From Alteromonas sp. a30 (GTDB lineage: Bacteria > Pseudomonadota > Gammaproteobacteria > Enterobacterales > Alteromonadaceae), in NCBI RefSeq assembly GCF_026788005.1, contig NZ_JABEPE010000023.1, forward strand, positions 1 to 45,619: a stretch of DNA of 45,619 nucleotides, written 5' to 3'. Of this stretch, positions 1 through 9,189 are shown piece after piece. Every line of letters begins with the position of its first letter. The first letter of the stretch is position 1. Below the pieces are notes generated by a model, which worked only from the letters and a program-made list of their open reading frames with translations, searched no databases and was not told the origin of the DNA. The position numbers and the translations under genes were made by a program.

Positions 1-66
1 CTGCGCTAAGTGGTGCTTCTGCGCTAAGTGGTGCTTCTGCGCTAAGTGGTGCTTCTGCGCTAAGTG
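1..66. repeat. 18-bp tandem repeat at window edge
   Basis: About 3.7 perfect copies of an 18-bp unit (CTGCGCTAAGTGGTGCTT) run from the first base to base 66. The unit length is a multiple of three. One plus-strand frame is open through the repeat as C-A-K-W-C-F units until a TGA at 65-67, and the minus strand has open S-A-E-A-P-L and H-L-A-Q-K-H frames. The minus S-A-E-A-P-L frame has a stop just upstream and no start codon. A coding role is therefore possible only if a plus-strand gene enters from the left. The repeat is cut by the window edge, so the true copy number is unknown. Confidence 0.85.
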
Positions 67-70
67 AATA

Positions 71-144
71 CCCTTTTTAAACACGCTTTGCGTCATCCAT
101 GACCGCTGCACCTCGACATCCTGTCTCGGAGCGTTTTAAAAGGG
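71..144. repeat. Imperfect inverted repeat on trailer side of CRISPR array
   Basis: Arms at 71-86 (CCCTTTTTAAACACGC) and 131-144 (GCGTTTTAAAAGGG) are nearly complementary around a 44-base spacer. It lies between the tandem repeat and the degenerate last CRISPR repeat. Its role is unknown. It could be a weak terminator for array transcription, which proceeds leftward. No gene is visible in 67-165. Confidence 0.4.
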
Positions 145-165
145 CATATCACTCATCGCTTCTAG

Positions 166-1757
166 TGATAAATCCACGCTCCCGTGAAGGAGCGACTGCT
201 GCAATTGGCTGATAGATACCAAATCGGGGTTTCAATCCACGCTCCCGTGAAGGAGCGACCCCGCCGGATATACGCAGGGTAAAGTCGGATTTGTTTCAAT
301 CCACGCTCCCGTGAAGGAGCGACAACCGACTTGATAAAAATTTAGTGTCAGGGGCGAGTTTCAATCCACGCTCCCGTGAAGGAGCGACCTTATGGGTGCC
401 GGTGCTGCCGTTAGGTGTCTCGCAGTTTCAATCCACGCTCCCGTGAAGGAGCGACGTAATTAAATAGCTCGGCTTCCCAGTCTTTCGTCGTTTCAATCCA
501 CGCTCCCGTGAAGGAGCGACTTTGCGGCAGTAATTAATGCCTTTGGAGTCGACGTTTCAATCCACGCTCCCGTGAAGGAGCGACCTTACGCCCAATTGAT
601 GCCATTGTGCCAAGGATAGTTTCAATCCACGCTCCCGTGAAGGAGCGACAATCGTACAGGCTACGCCAAAGGTAAGACGGTCGTTTCAATCCACGCTCCC
701 GTGAAGGAGCGACAGCCCAGATGCTTTTAGCTAATGTTGATTATTCTGTTTCAATCCACGCTCCCGTGAAGGAGCGACTTGGTTACAGTCTCGCCAACGA
801 TTTTAAAGTCAGGGTTTCAATCCACGCTCCCGTGAAGGAGCGACTTGCCAAATATGTCAGCCTTAGAAAAAGCTGTTAGTTTCAATCCACGCTCCCGTGA
901 AGGAGCGACTAATGGCAACGATAACATTGTTAAGTATACGATAGTTTCAATCCACGCTCCCGTGAAGGAGCGACTTGTCAACCTGTTCACGGACCCATGA
1001 ATATTTGATGTTTCAATCCACGCTCCCGTGAAGGAGCGACGCATCAAGATACAGGCCAGATTATTGATGGTCTTGTTTCAATCCACGCTCCCGTGAAGGA
1101 GCGACTTTCGCGGATCAAACGTACACCCCCAATCAATGATGTTTCAATCCACGCTCCCGTGAAGGAGCGACAAAGGATGTTCGAGTCAATTAAAAAGAGT
1201 ATCTGGTTTCAATCCACGCTCCCGTGAAGGAGCGACTTTGTATGAGCTTGCAAAAAAATCTAAAAAAATTGGTTTCAATCCACGCTCCCGTGAAGGAGCG
1301 ACAACTTACATTTTTATCAGGTGCTTAATGATTCAAGTTTCAATCCACGCTCCCGTGAAGGAGCGACAAAACCCCATTGTTTTTTATGGGGTTTTTCTTT
1401 CGTTTCAATCCACGCTCCCGTGAAGGAGCGACGTTTCCGGTCGGGACGGCTCGCCATGACGCAATAGTTTCAATCCACGCTCCCGTGAAGGAGCGACAAA
1501 CGGACGAATTACGCCCTCATTCAAACGTCATGTTTCAATCCACGCTCCCGTGAAGGAGCGACGCGGTGTATCAATACACCGCAGTCGTTGAAATTGTTTC
1601 AATCCACGCTCCCGTGAAGGAGCGACCTGATATATCAATTGGCAATCCATCCTGGAAAGTTGTTTCAATCCACGCTCCCGTGAAGGAGCGACTGGCGGTG
1701 AAGATGATGACGGGCATGGATACCATGTTTCAATCCACGCTCCCGTGAAGGAGCGAC
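166..1757 (-). CRISPR. CRISPR array, type I-C-like repeat, 25 repeats / 24 spacers
   Basis: A 31-base repeat recurs 25 times with spacers of about 32-36 bases. The plus-strand repeat begins GTTTCAATCCACGCTCCCGT and ends GAAGGAGCGAC. Read on the minus strand it begins GTCGCTCC and ends GTGGATTGAAAC, the form typical of subtype I-C, with an internal CGCTCC/GGAGCG hairpin. Repeat starts: 166 (degenerate), 229, 293, 358, 425, 490, 554, 619, 683, 748, 814, 879, 944, 1010, 1075, 1141, 1206, 1272, 1337, 1402, 1467, 1532, 1596, 1662, 1727. The copy at 166-196 has TGATA in place of GTTTC, that is, a decayed 3' end in minus orientation. This marks the left end as the trailer and the right end as the leader. 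All other copies look identical. No cas gene lies in the window. Confidence 0.97.
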
Positions 1758-1890
1758 TGCCCCTTCTGCAAACCAGAACTGGCAAGGGGCGAAATGGCAT
1801 TTTGCGCTAACCTCGAATTTTACGCACTTTTTCGGCGTTCAAAATTTAATCAAAAAATATAACTTACTGTTTTTAATATGAATTTAGTAT
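1758..1890 (-). promoter_or_regulatory. Putative CRISPR leader
   Basis: This sequence directly abuts the intact repeat at 1727-1757. In minus orientation it lies upstream of the first repeat, where the leader and its promoter should be. It becomes AT-rich from about 1815 to 1890. Next to the repeat is a stem-loop: GCCCCTT at 1759-1765 pairs with AAGGGGC at 1784-1790, and an inner CCAG/CTGG pair sits at 1773-1782. Leader assignment rests on array polarity (decayed repeat at the other end). The promoter itself was not pinpointed. Confidence 0.6.
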
Positions 1891-1933
1891 GCGCTAGACC
1901 CCTAGGGTTTTCATGTGAACCAAGGGTTAGCGC
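1891..1933. other. Long-arm inverted repeat between leader and NRPS terminator
   Basis: GCGCTAGACCC at 1891-1901 faces GGGTTAGCGC at 1924-1933, complementary apart from one bulged base, with a 22-base loop. No T-run follows directly on either strand, so a simple intrinsic terminator is not indicated. It separates the CRISPR leader from the end of the large NRPS-PKS gene and might act as a transcription boundary or a protein-binding site. There is no gene in 1758-2037. Confidence 0.45.
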
Positions 1934-1991
1934 TGTTCTCAAAATATTTGGAAGGATTGGAGCAAGGCAAAGCGTACTTTTCGGGGATGAT

Positions 1992-2023
1992 AAAAGGTAG
2001 CGAGCACCAATGTACCCGCTACC
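1992..2023 (-). terminator. Intrinsic terminator of the NRPS-PKS gene
   Basis: In minus orientation GGTAGCG (2017-2023) pairs with CGCTACC (1996-2002) and is followed directly by TTTTA (1995-1991). It lies 15 bases downstream of the stop codon of the NRPS-PKS gene, the expected place for its terminator. It should also shield the CRISPR leader from read-through. Confidence 0.75.
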
Positions 2024-2037
2024 ACAGCTTACAGCAA

Positions 2038-5000
2038 CTACACCTCCCCCCGCTGCTGAAAACGCTCAACAATACCATCCGCGATTTGTCCCGCGCCCGG
2101 CTCGTCAATCATCGTAATATGATTTCCAGAAATAGGCTTCACAACCAAGTCCCCAAGAATCAATTCACGCCATGCATCGTGCATCCCTTCATGCAGTAAT
2201 GGCATAACCTGCGTGGCCTCAAAGTAAATTGCAGAACACGCTAACGGCTTAAACTCGTAATCAAACATCATGTCTAACTGCGCCTTAAAATTCTCAATAT
2301 ACTTCGCAGTGATCATGGTAAAGCGCTTGCGCCATAGGCTTAAACCAAACTGTTTATCACATTGTGCTTTAAAATAAGCCACCTTTTCCGGCAACGACAT
2401 TGCTGCCATTTCCGAAACATCTAGCGCCACAGTGCCATCATTCAAATGCAGTAAAATATCATCGTAGGTTTCCGCTCGTTTAGGCATTTTACCTGGCCCC
2501 GGAGGATCAATTAACAACATATCAATAATGCGATACCCCTCTGCTCGCAGTTGATGCGCCATTTCTAGCGCAACAACAGGACCAAATGAATGCCCTCCTA
2601 ACACGAATGAAGTCTCATCCGGGAAGGCTGATAACAGCGCATCTATATAAGTATCAGCCAACGCTTCAATACTTCTTTGCGTTAGTGGCGTTGGCGACTC
2701 AAACCCATACACGGTATAGCTTTCACCCAACCTTTTGATGATATGGGAAAACTGAATTAAACCACCGCCCGCAGCATGAACAAGGAATATTGGGGGTAAT
2801 TTATCGTTAGAGCCCGATTGCAATAATACCAATGCGCTATGCGCTGAAGATTGAGTATCTTGAAGCGAGTTTGTCTTTGCCAAATTGGAAACTGCGTTGC
2901 ATTGTCCTTTTTGCTGATGCAATACATGCTCGTTAGGGTCCGGCTGCACCGATGCTTCTACGCTCTCAATAAGCTGCCCTAGTGTGGGCGTGTCGTATAG
3001 GCTATTGCTGGTAATATTGGTGGAAAACGTTTGATTAATGTCATCCACTAATCCAAGCGCCATGATGGAATCGCCGCCTAGCGCGAAGAAATCATCTTGT
3101 TTATCGGTACCGGACACTTCAAGATGCTCTCGCCACAACCTTGAGATTTTTGCTGAAACAGAGTGGGCTTCGTCACGCTTTTGAACTAACAGCCCGAGCA
3201 CGTATTCGGTGAGTGCGTTTAATGTGGGTACTTCATAAATGATGTTGGAAGATAAAGACAAATCAAAATATTCGTTTAAGTCATCAATCAACCCCATACC
3301 CATGATGGATTCGCCTCCCAATTCGAAGAAACTATCGTCCAGATTTTCGGGTTTGCTATCAAAACATTTTTGCCAAATCCCCGAAAGCGCCCACTTCACT
3401 TGTTCGGGGTCAAAGTTATTAATGTCAAAGCCTTTTTCTTCTTTGTCACTTGAGTTGGTTTCATCGCTCTTGTTAGACACTCCAGCGTGTTCTTGGGCAG
3501 CCGATACTTCAACAGGTTTAACAACATAAAATTCATGGGAATCAAACTCATAGCCAAACAAGCTAACTTTACGTAAGCACGCTTCTTGATAGAGTTTTTT
3601 CCAGTCGATTTGATGCCCTTGAGCCCACAAGCTTGCCAACATGAGTTGCAACTCAGGTAGCATTTGGGCAGCGCTATGGGTTTCTTCAAGGGCAAAATAT
3701 GGCGTAGCCTCCTGCGCGTTTTTTTGCTTCACGGTTCCCATGTATAACGGAGCGTCAACCTCCGACAATACTGCATCTTCATTAGATTGAATGTCATAGA
3801 CACTATTCAAATCTAAAGCGCACAGCGTTAAATCCGTTGCCGCCGCTTTGGCAGGGAGCCAATGGTTCCCGGTGGCTAGCCCGAGCGGTAGTTTAGGAGA
3901 AGAGATGGTGATTTGCTGAATGCAATCGGCTTGTAAATAAAGAATATGTTCAATGATTTCATTGATATTGGCCGAACCTGCATAACAAATCGCTGCAAAC
4001 TGCCCGAACCCAGTTCCAATCGCCGCCTCGCAATTCACGCCTAATTCGTTATAAAAGTGAGCGAGCCCAACTTCTAGAATGATGATTAATAGCTGCGCTT
4101 GCTCGGGACTGATCACTTGTTGGTTAAAGTCATCTTTACTAAAATTTGCTAGACGCTCAATGTTGTTTTCCCACGGAATAACAATCTCTTTTGCGAGGTT
4201 ATCGATCACTAGCCGATAAGCAGGCAATACTCGATACAGTGACAAATAGGCGTATAAAGCATCTGAACTTAGCGCCCCACTGAACACAAACACGGGTTGA
4301 CGTTTTTGTTGAGAATTGATTTTTTTCGGGTAAAACGTCAATGAATATTCCGCGATTGCACCTTCTTCCCACTGCGCTAAATCGACTGTGGTATAGGCTC
4401 TAAAAGCATGGGCAAAGCGCGCCGTTTGCAAGGTCGCGGCAATGGCTGGGAGTTCCCCTGCATCTTTCCCGCGTAAGAAAGATTTCAGACGCGCCATATT
4501 GCCTTTTAACGACTCAGGACACGCACCTGAAACCGGTAATAATACTGTTTTTGCGGAAGCTGGCACCTGTGGCAATTCTGTGTCTGGCAAGGGTGCTTGC
4601 TCTAACACCACATGTGCGTTTGTTCCACCAATACCAAAAGCGCTAACACCCGCTTTTAACGATTGCCCTACCTCTCCATCAGAAGTGGATTTTGGTTTCC
4701 ACGCCCGAGTTTCGGTGTTCACACTAAAAGGGCTACTTGTAAAATCAATCTCTCGATTCGGCGACTCATAATGTAGGCTCGGCACAAGGGTTTTGTGCTC
4801 CAAACACAATACGGTTTTAATTAAACCTGCGACCCCTGCGGCAGTGTCGCAATGTCCTAAGTTGGTTTTCACAGAACCAATGGCGCAACTACTCACGTCT
4901 ATTGGATGTTCGCTTTCTTTAAAGGCTAGCGATAAGGCCGCTAATTCAATTGGGTCGCCCATTGGTGTTGCCGTGCCATGAGCTTCGATGTAGCTGATTT

Positions 5001-8000
5001 CAGAGGGATCGACTCCGGCGTTTTTCTGCGCCATACGAATGACTGATTTTTGTCCCTCCACCCCGGGCGCTGTGTAACCTATTTTCGCATTGGCATCGTT
5101 ATTTACGGCTGCACCTGCAATCACGGCACGAATAACATCACCATCGGCAACAGCCTTTGATAACGGTTTAAGTAACACCACTCCGACCCCTTGTCCGGGT
5201 ACGGTTCCTTTGGCTTTGGCATCAAAGGTACGACAATGCCCGTCAGGAGACATAATCATACCTTCTTGATAAGTGTAACCGCTATCTTCGATGCCGCTTA
5301 TCAAGGATACTCCACCTGCTAATGCCATTTCACAACGTCCCGCGCGTAAATCGGCACATGCTCTTTCTACGGCGACAAGCGATGTCGAACAGGCGGTCTG
5401 TGTTGTAATTGCAGGACCGGATAGATTTAATTTGTAAGCAACTCGTGTACAAAGGAAGTCTGTGGCATTGCCCATCATGATTTGATAGCCAGAAACACCT
5501 CGACCTTGCCGTGCATAGTCACTTAAGTTTTGGTTGTATAGGTTGTACCCTGCTCCACCGTAAACACCCACATTTTGGGGCCGACTGATGTCGCTGTATC
5601 CGCCATCTTCCAAGGCATGATAGGCTTCTTCTAGGAACAAGCGCTGCTGAGGATCGATAATCATAGCTTCTTTGGGGCTGTAACCGAAAAAGCCTGCATC
5701 AAAATGCGTGGGATTGTTGATCACCCCTTTACGTTTAACGTAATTGGGTTGAGAGTACAGTGCATAAGGCTCTGGCCCTCGTGCTAACTCATCGTCAGTA
5801 AATTCACGGATCCCTTCCACGCCTTGACATAAGTTTTCCCAAAACTGTTCCACATTCTCTGCCCCCGGAAAGCGGCAAGCCATTCCGATAACGGCGATAG
5901 GTTCGTTTTCTTGCAGCGCTGGAGCGGCATGTTCTGAGTGAGTAACCAGATGCGACACATCATGAGAAGACGATAAAAAGCGGCTCAAATCACGAATATT
6001 GGGAAATCTAAAAAACTCCGTTACCGACACGCTCAGCCCAAGTTCTTCCTGAATTTTTTGGGTGACAACGGTTATCAACAAAGAGTGCCCACCTAAGTCG
6101 AAAAAGCTATCGTGCTTGCCAATATCTTTTCGCTGTAGAGCCTCTTGCCAGATAACCAACAAGCGATTTTCTAACTCGGTTATGCTCGCTTTTTGCGCGA
6201 TGGCTTGTTCAATATCTTGTGGAGCGGTGTCGTCTTCTATCGACAACGCCATGTTTTCTAAATGTTTTCTATCAAGCTTTCCTGACGCCGTTGTGGGAAT
6301 AGTATCCAAGAATTGAAAATACTGCGGCACCATGTATCCCGGAAGAAACTGGGACAAATGATCTTTCAAAATTTGAGGCTCTGGCAAACTAACCTCTTTT
6401 TTGGTTGTTACATAAGCCGCGATTGCAGGTCCTACTTGGGTTTGTTTAACAACCGCTACCACTTCACTTACTGCTGGATGCGTTCGCAAACGTTCCTCTA
6501 TTTCTCCTAATTCAATGCGTAAACCGCGAATTTTAACTTGGGTATCAATCCGTCCAAGATACTCCAAATTGCCATCTTCGAGCATTCTTACCAAATCCCC
6601 AGTGCGGTATAAACGCCCGAATTCTTCTTCCGGTAAATCTGGCATAAATGGGTTGTCCAAAAACATTTCGGCACTTTTTTCTGGCATATTGCGATAGCCT
6701 TGGGCCAGTCCCCGCCCCGACACGCAAAGTTCCCCAGCAAACCCCGGCGGCAATAGTTTCATATTCTCATCAACAACATATAAGCGCATGTTAGCGATGG
6801 CCTTGCCTATCGGCACATTGAGGCTACGTTGTTGCCAATTCAATACAGGATAAGAAGTGCAATAAATGCTTGCCTCTGTTGGCCCATACAGGTTCAGAAT
6901 ATTTAAATGCGCTATTTGTAGCTGTTTGATTTTTTCCAAGGTGGTCCGAGGGAATTTCTCGGCACCAATATACAAATGCTTCACCGTGGGAAACATGCGC
7001 GAGTGCGGCTTATTTGCAAAATAATCAATGGTCGCAGTCAGCATGGAAGGTGTCAGAAACAAATGGGTAACATGTGACTGTTCAATAAAGTCAGTTACGT
7101 ATTCGATATTACGCTCTTGACCACTGGGGAGCACTACCGCCGCTCCTTTTCCAACAAACCAAGAGAAAAGTCCCCACACACTGGCATCAAAGATGTAGTT
7201 CTCTTTGAATAAGATACGATCGCCGGGTGACATTGGGCATTCATGATGAAAATCGCATAAGGAATTGATTAACCCTTGGTGTTTCACCTCCACGCCTTTT
7301 GGTTTACCGGTTGAGCCTGAGGTGTACAGAATCATAGCAACCGGTCCACACGGCGTGGCGGGAAGCGTTGTTTGCATCGAAACATCATCACAAGCCAACA
7401 AGGATTCCGCACTCATCAACGATAATTCCGGCGCACCTAAGGCATGAAACTGAGGAAGCATGCTTTTGTTGGCCACCACCACTTGCACTTTGCTATCCTG
7501 CAAAATCGACTGTAATCGCTCCATTGGAAAAGAGGGATCAAGTGGGACGTAAGCGGCTCCAGCTTTATGGATCGCTAAAACCGACACCATCATGGCAATG
7601 CCCCGCTCCAAACAAAGCGCAACATTATCACCAGACTTGACTCCTTCCCGACGCAACTGGTTTGCCACCACATTCACCAATTTCGACACTTGGGCATAGG
7701 AATACTGGCGTTCACTATCAATAATGGCGAGGTGATCGCTTAAGGAATCGACTCGTCGCTGGAAAATGTCATAAAAGGTTTTATCGTTGCCGATGCCTCT
7801 GGAGTGATAACCCAAGCCTTGTTGCAATTCTTGCAACGGCTGTTTAGCCAGTAATTCCCATGATTGAACCGGCATGTCTCCATGTTCCAGCATTTGGCTT
7901 GCTAGCTGCCGCAATGTTTGTTCCATCGCTTTCATTGAAAAATCATTAAACAATGACGCATCGCAATTCAATCTCAGACGAATGGCTTCTTGTGTGGTAT

Positions 8001-9189
8001 CCATCATTAATGTGAGATCTGTGTCGAGGATCCCGACACGCGTTGCTAAAGGCGTCACATCGATATGATTATGTTTTTGATCGTCGCCAAACCGATAACT
8101 ACTGAATATTGTCTGTCCGATGGTGACATTCAACTCACCGCCATGAGACGCATTCTTTTCCCGAAGGTATTCGATTAACGCCGATGCCGAAACATTGCCG
8201 ACATTACGATGGTTTAATAAATCGGCTCGCAATGAGCGCAACATATGACTGCCGGAAACATCATCATTAAAGCTAAACGCGAGCGGCACATTTTCGACAA
8301 AATACCCGGGGATTTGAGCGTCTGACTTTGAGCGAACATCGCGCACATAACCGATACAGAAGTCATTAGCACGAAAACAACGATTCAGCATGACGCCGTA
8401 AATTGCGCTAACAAAACAAAACGGTGTGCTCCGATTGCTTTTGCTGTATTGACGAATTTTAGCACTCAATTCCGCATCAAAAACAAAGTCATAACTTAAC
8501 GTGTGCCGAAGATTAAAGTCGGCGTCTTGAGATGTACCAATATCATCCTGATGCAAAACCTCCGCGCCTAAATCTACATTTAGGCTAATTCCATCTAGTT
8601 GCGCATCCCAATAAGCTAAAGCCGTATCGTTCAATTCATCATGTTGTTGAATGGCATCAAAATAACGTTCTGCTGAGTAACTTTCCGGTGCGGCTTCCCC
8701 ACTGGAAAAGTGCGACAAAAATTGCTTATTTAAGCCTTCTGCAATAATCCGGCTTGTTGTCCCATCAACAACCATATGGTGAAACAACAAGTGAATAATA
8801 ACGATGTTCGGCTCGACCTCAATTAAGTTAATACGGGATAAAAAGCCAGCATTAAAATCAAAGGGTATCCTTGCTAACGCTTCCATTTGTTCATCCACAC
8901 TCATGCCTAAGTCTTTCTGATAAACATTCACTTTGCCCTTCCATTCAGGCAAGACTTTTTGCATCGGCACACCATTATCGACGTACACATGTGTTCTAAA
9001 TGCGGGATGTAAATTGAAAAACTGGATAACCAAATGCGCTATTGTTTCGGTTGTCAGCTTACTGTTTATTCGAAATGCGGTACTGACGTTGTAGTTTGCA
9101 TTTTCCGGGTACTTTTGTTGCACTAACCACAAACCAAGCTGGCGCTTATTCAATGGAATCGTAGGCGAAATTTCGTTTTGTTTTGACAT
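2038..9189 (-). CDS. Single-protein NRPS-PKS hybrid megasynthase (C-A-PCP-KS-AT*-ACP-ACP-TE)
   Basis: This gene encodes about 2383 residues. The start is taken as ATG at 9189 because GGAG lies about 8 bases upstream; the frame stays open to a TTG at 9204. Domains in order (approximate residues): condensation, with HHMVVDG near 140; adenylation, with TSGSTGKPKG near 625, YGPTE, YRTGDL and ASGKLDRK; PCP, GGHSL near 1035; ketosynthase, with active-site Cys in TACSTS near 1270, then EAHGTAT and NLGH; an acyltransferase-like domain of about 350 residues; two tandem carrier domains (GGESI near 1960, GGDSI near 2040); and a thioesterase, GGHSFG near 2200, with a late His in GNHITM. The AT looks dead: the GHSxG nucleophile motif reads GTGFG near 1730 and the usual GQGSQ motif is lost. 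One amino acid should be activated, extended once and released by the TE. No PPTase, transporter, regulator or tailoring gene lies beside it. Product unknown. Confidence 0.93.
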   Translation of the reverse strand: MSKQNEISPTIPLNKRQLGLWLVQQKYPENANYNVSTAFRINSKLTTETIAHLVIQFFNLHPAFRTHVYVDNGVPMQKVLPEWKGKVNVYQKDLGMSVDEQMEALARIPFDFNAGFLSRINLIEVEPNIVIIHLLFHHMVVDGTTSRIIAEGLNKQFLSHFSSGEAAPESYSAERYFDAIQQHDELNDTALAYWDAQLDGISLNVDLGAEVLHQDDIGTSQDADFNLRHTLSYDFVFDAELSAKIRQYSKSNRSTPFCFVSAIYGVMLNRCFRANDFCIGYVRDVRSKSDAQIPGYFVENVPLAFSFNDDVSGSHMLRSLRADLLNHRNVGNVSASALIEYLREKNASHGGELNVTIGQTIFSSYRFGDDQKHNHIDVTPLATRVGILDTDLTLMMDTTQEAIRLRLNCDASLFNDFSMKAMEQTLRQLASQMLEHGDMPVQSWELLAKQPLQELQQGLGYHSRGIGNDKTFYDIFQRRVDSLSDHLAIIDSERQYSYAQVSKLVNVVANQLRREGVKSGDNVALCLERGIAMMVSVLAIHKAGAAYVPLDPSFPMERLQSILQDSKVQVVVANKSMLPQFHALGAPELSLMSAESLLACDDVSMQTTLPATPCGPVAMILYTSGSTGKPKGVEVKHQGLINSLCDFHHECPMSPGDRILFKENYIFDASVWGLFSWFVGKGAAVVLPSGQERNIEYVTDFIEQSHVTHLFLTPSMLTATIDYFANKPHSRMFPTVKHLYIGAEKFPRTTLEKIKQLQIAHLNILNLYGPTEASIYCTSYPVLNWQQRSLNVPIGKAIANMRLYVVDENMKLLPPGFAGELCVSGRGLAQGYRNMPEKSAEMFLDNPFMPDLPEEEFGRLYRTGDLVRMLEDGNLEYLGRIDTQVKIRGLRIELGEIEERLRTHPAVSEVVAVVKQTQVGPAIAAYVTTKKEVSLPEPQILKDHLSQFLPGYMVPQYFQFLDTIPTTASGKLDRKHLENMALSIEDDTAPQDIEQAIAQKASITELENRLLVIWQEALQRKDIGKHDSFFDLGGHSLLITVVTQKIQEELGLSVSVTEFFRFPNIRDLSRFLSSSHDVSHLVTHSEHAAPALQENEPIAVIGMACRFPGAENVEQFWENLCQGVEGIREFTDDELARGPEPYALYSQPNYVKRKGVINNPTHFDAGFFGYSPKEAMIIDPQQRLFLEEAYHALEDGGYSDISRPQNVGVYGGAGYNLYNQNLSDYARQGRGVSGYQIMMGNATDFLCTRVAYKLNLSGPAITTQTACSTSLVAVERACADLRAGRCEMALAGGVSLISGIEDSGYTYQEGMIMSPDGHCRTFDAKAKGTVPGQGVGVVLLKPLSKAVADGDVIRAVIAGAAVNNDANAKIGYTAPGVEGQKSVIRMAQKNAGVDPSEISYIEAHGTATPMGDPIELAALSLAFKESEHPIDVSSCAIGSVKTNLGHCDTAAGVAGLIKTVLCLEHKTLVPSLHYESPNREIDFTSSPFSVNTETRAWKPKSTSDGEVGQSLKAGVSAFGIGGTNAHVVLEQAPLPDTELPQVPASAKTVLLPVSGACPESLKGNMARLKSFLRGKDAGELPAIAATLQTARFAHAFRAYTTVDLAQWEEGAIAEYSLTFYPKKINSQQKRQPVFVFSGALSSDALYAYLSLYRVLPAYRLVIDNLAKEIVIPWENNIERLANFSKDDFNQQVISPEQAQLLIIILEVGLAHFYNELGVNCEAAIGTGFGQFAAICYAGSANINEIIEHILYLQADCIQQITISSPKLPLGLATGNHWLPAKAAATDLTLCALDLNSVYDIQSNEDAVLSEVDAPLYMGTVKQKNAQEATPYFALEETHSAAQMLPELQLMLASLWAQGHQIDWKKLYQEACLRKVSLFGYEFDSHEFYVVKPVEVSAAQEHAGVSNKSDETNSSDKEEKGFDINNFDPEQVKWALSGIWQKCFDSKPENLDDSFFELGGESIMGMGLIDDLNEYFDLSLSSNIIYEVPTLNALTEYVLGLLVQKRDEAHSVSAKISRLWREHLEVSGTDKQDDFFALGGDSIMALGLVDDINQTFSTNITSNSLYDTPTLGQLIESVEASVQPDPNEHVLHQQKGQCNAVSNLAKTNSLQDTQSSAHSALVLLQSGSNDKLPPIFLVHAAGGGLIQFSHIIKRLGESYTVYGFESPTPLTQRSIEALADTYIDALLSAFPDETSFVLGGHSFGPVVALEMAHQLRAEGYRIIDMLLIDPPGPGKMPKRAETYDDILLHLNDGTVALDVSEMAAMSLPEKVAYFKAQCDKQFGLSLWRKRFTMITAKYIENFKAQLDMMFDYEFKPLACSAIYFEATQVMPLLHEGMHDAWRELILGDLVVKPISGNHITMIDEPGAGQIADGIVERFQQRGEV

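Noticed and set aside
817-1800. ORFs on both strands inside the CRISPR array with repeated R-S-F-T-G-A-W-I-E-T or V-S-I-H-A-P-V-K-E-R peptides
   Set aside because: They are translations of the CRISPR repeats and change frame with spacer length, so they are not genes.
1915-2199. 94-codon plus-strand ORF at the end of the NRPS gene
   Set aside because: It overlaps the terminator and the antisense end of the NRPS thioesterase domain and matches no family.
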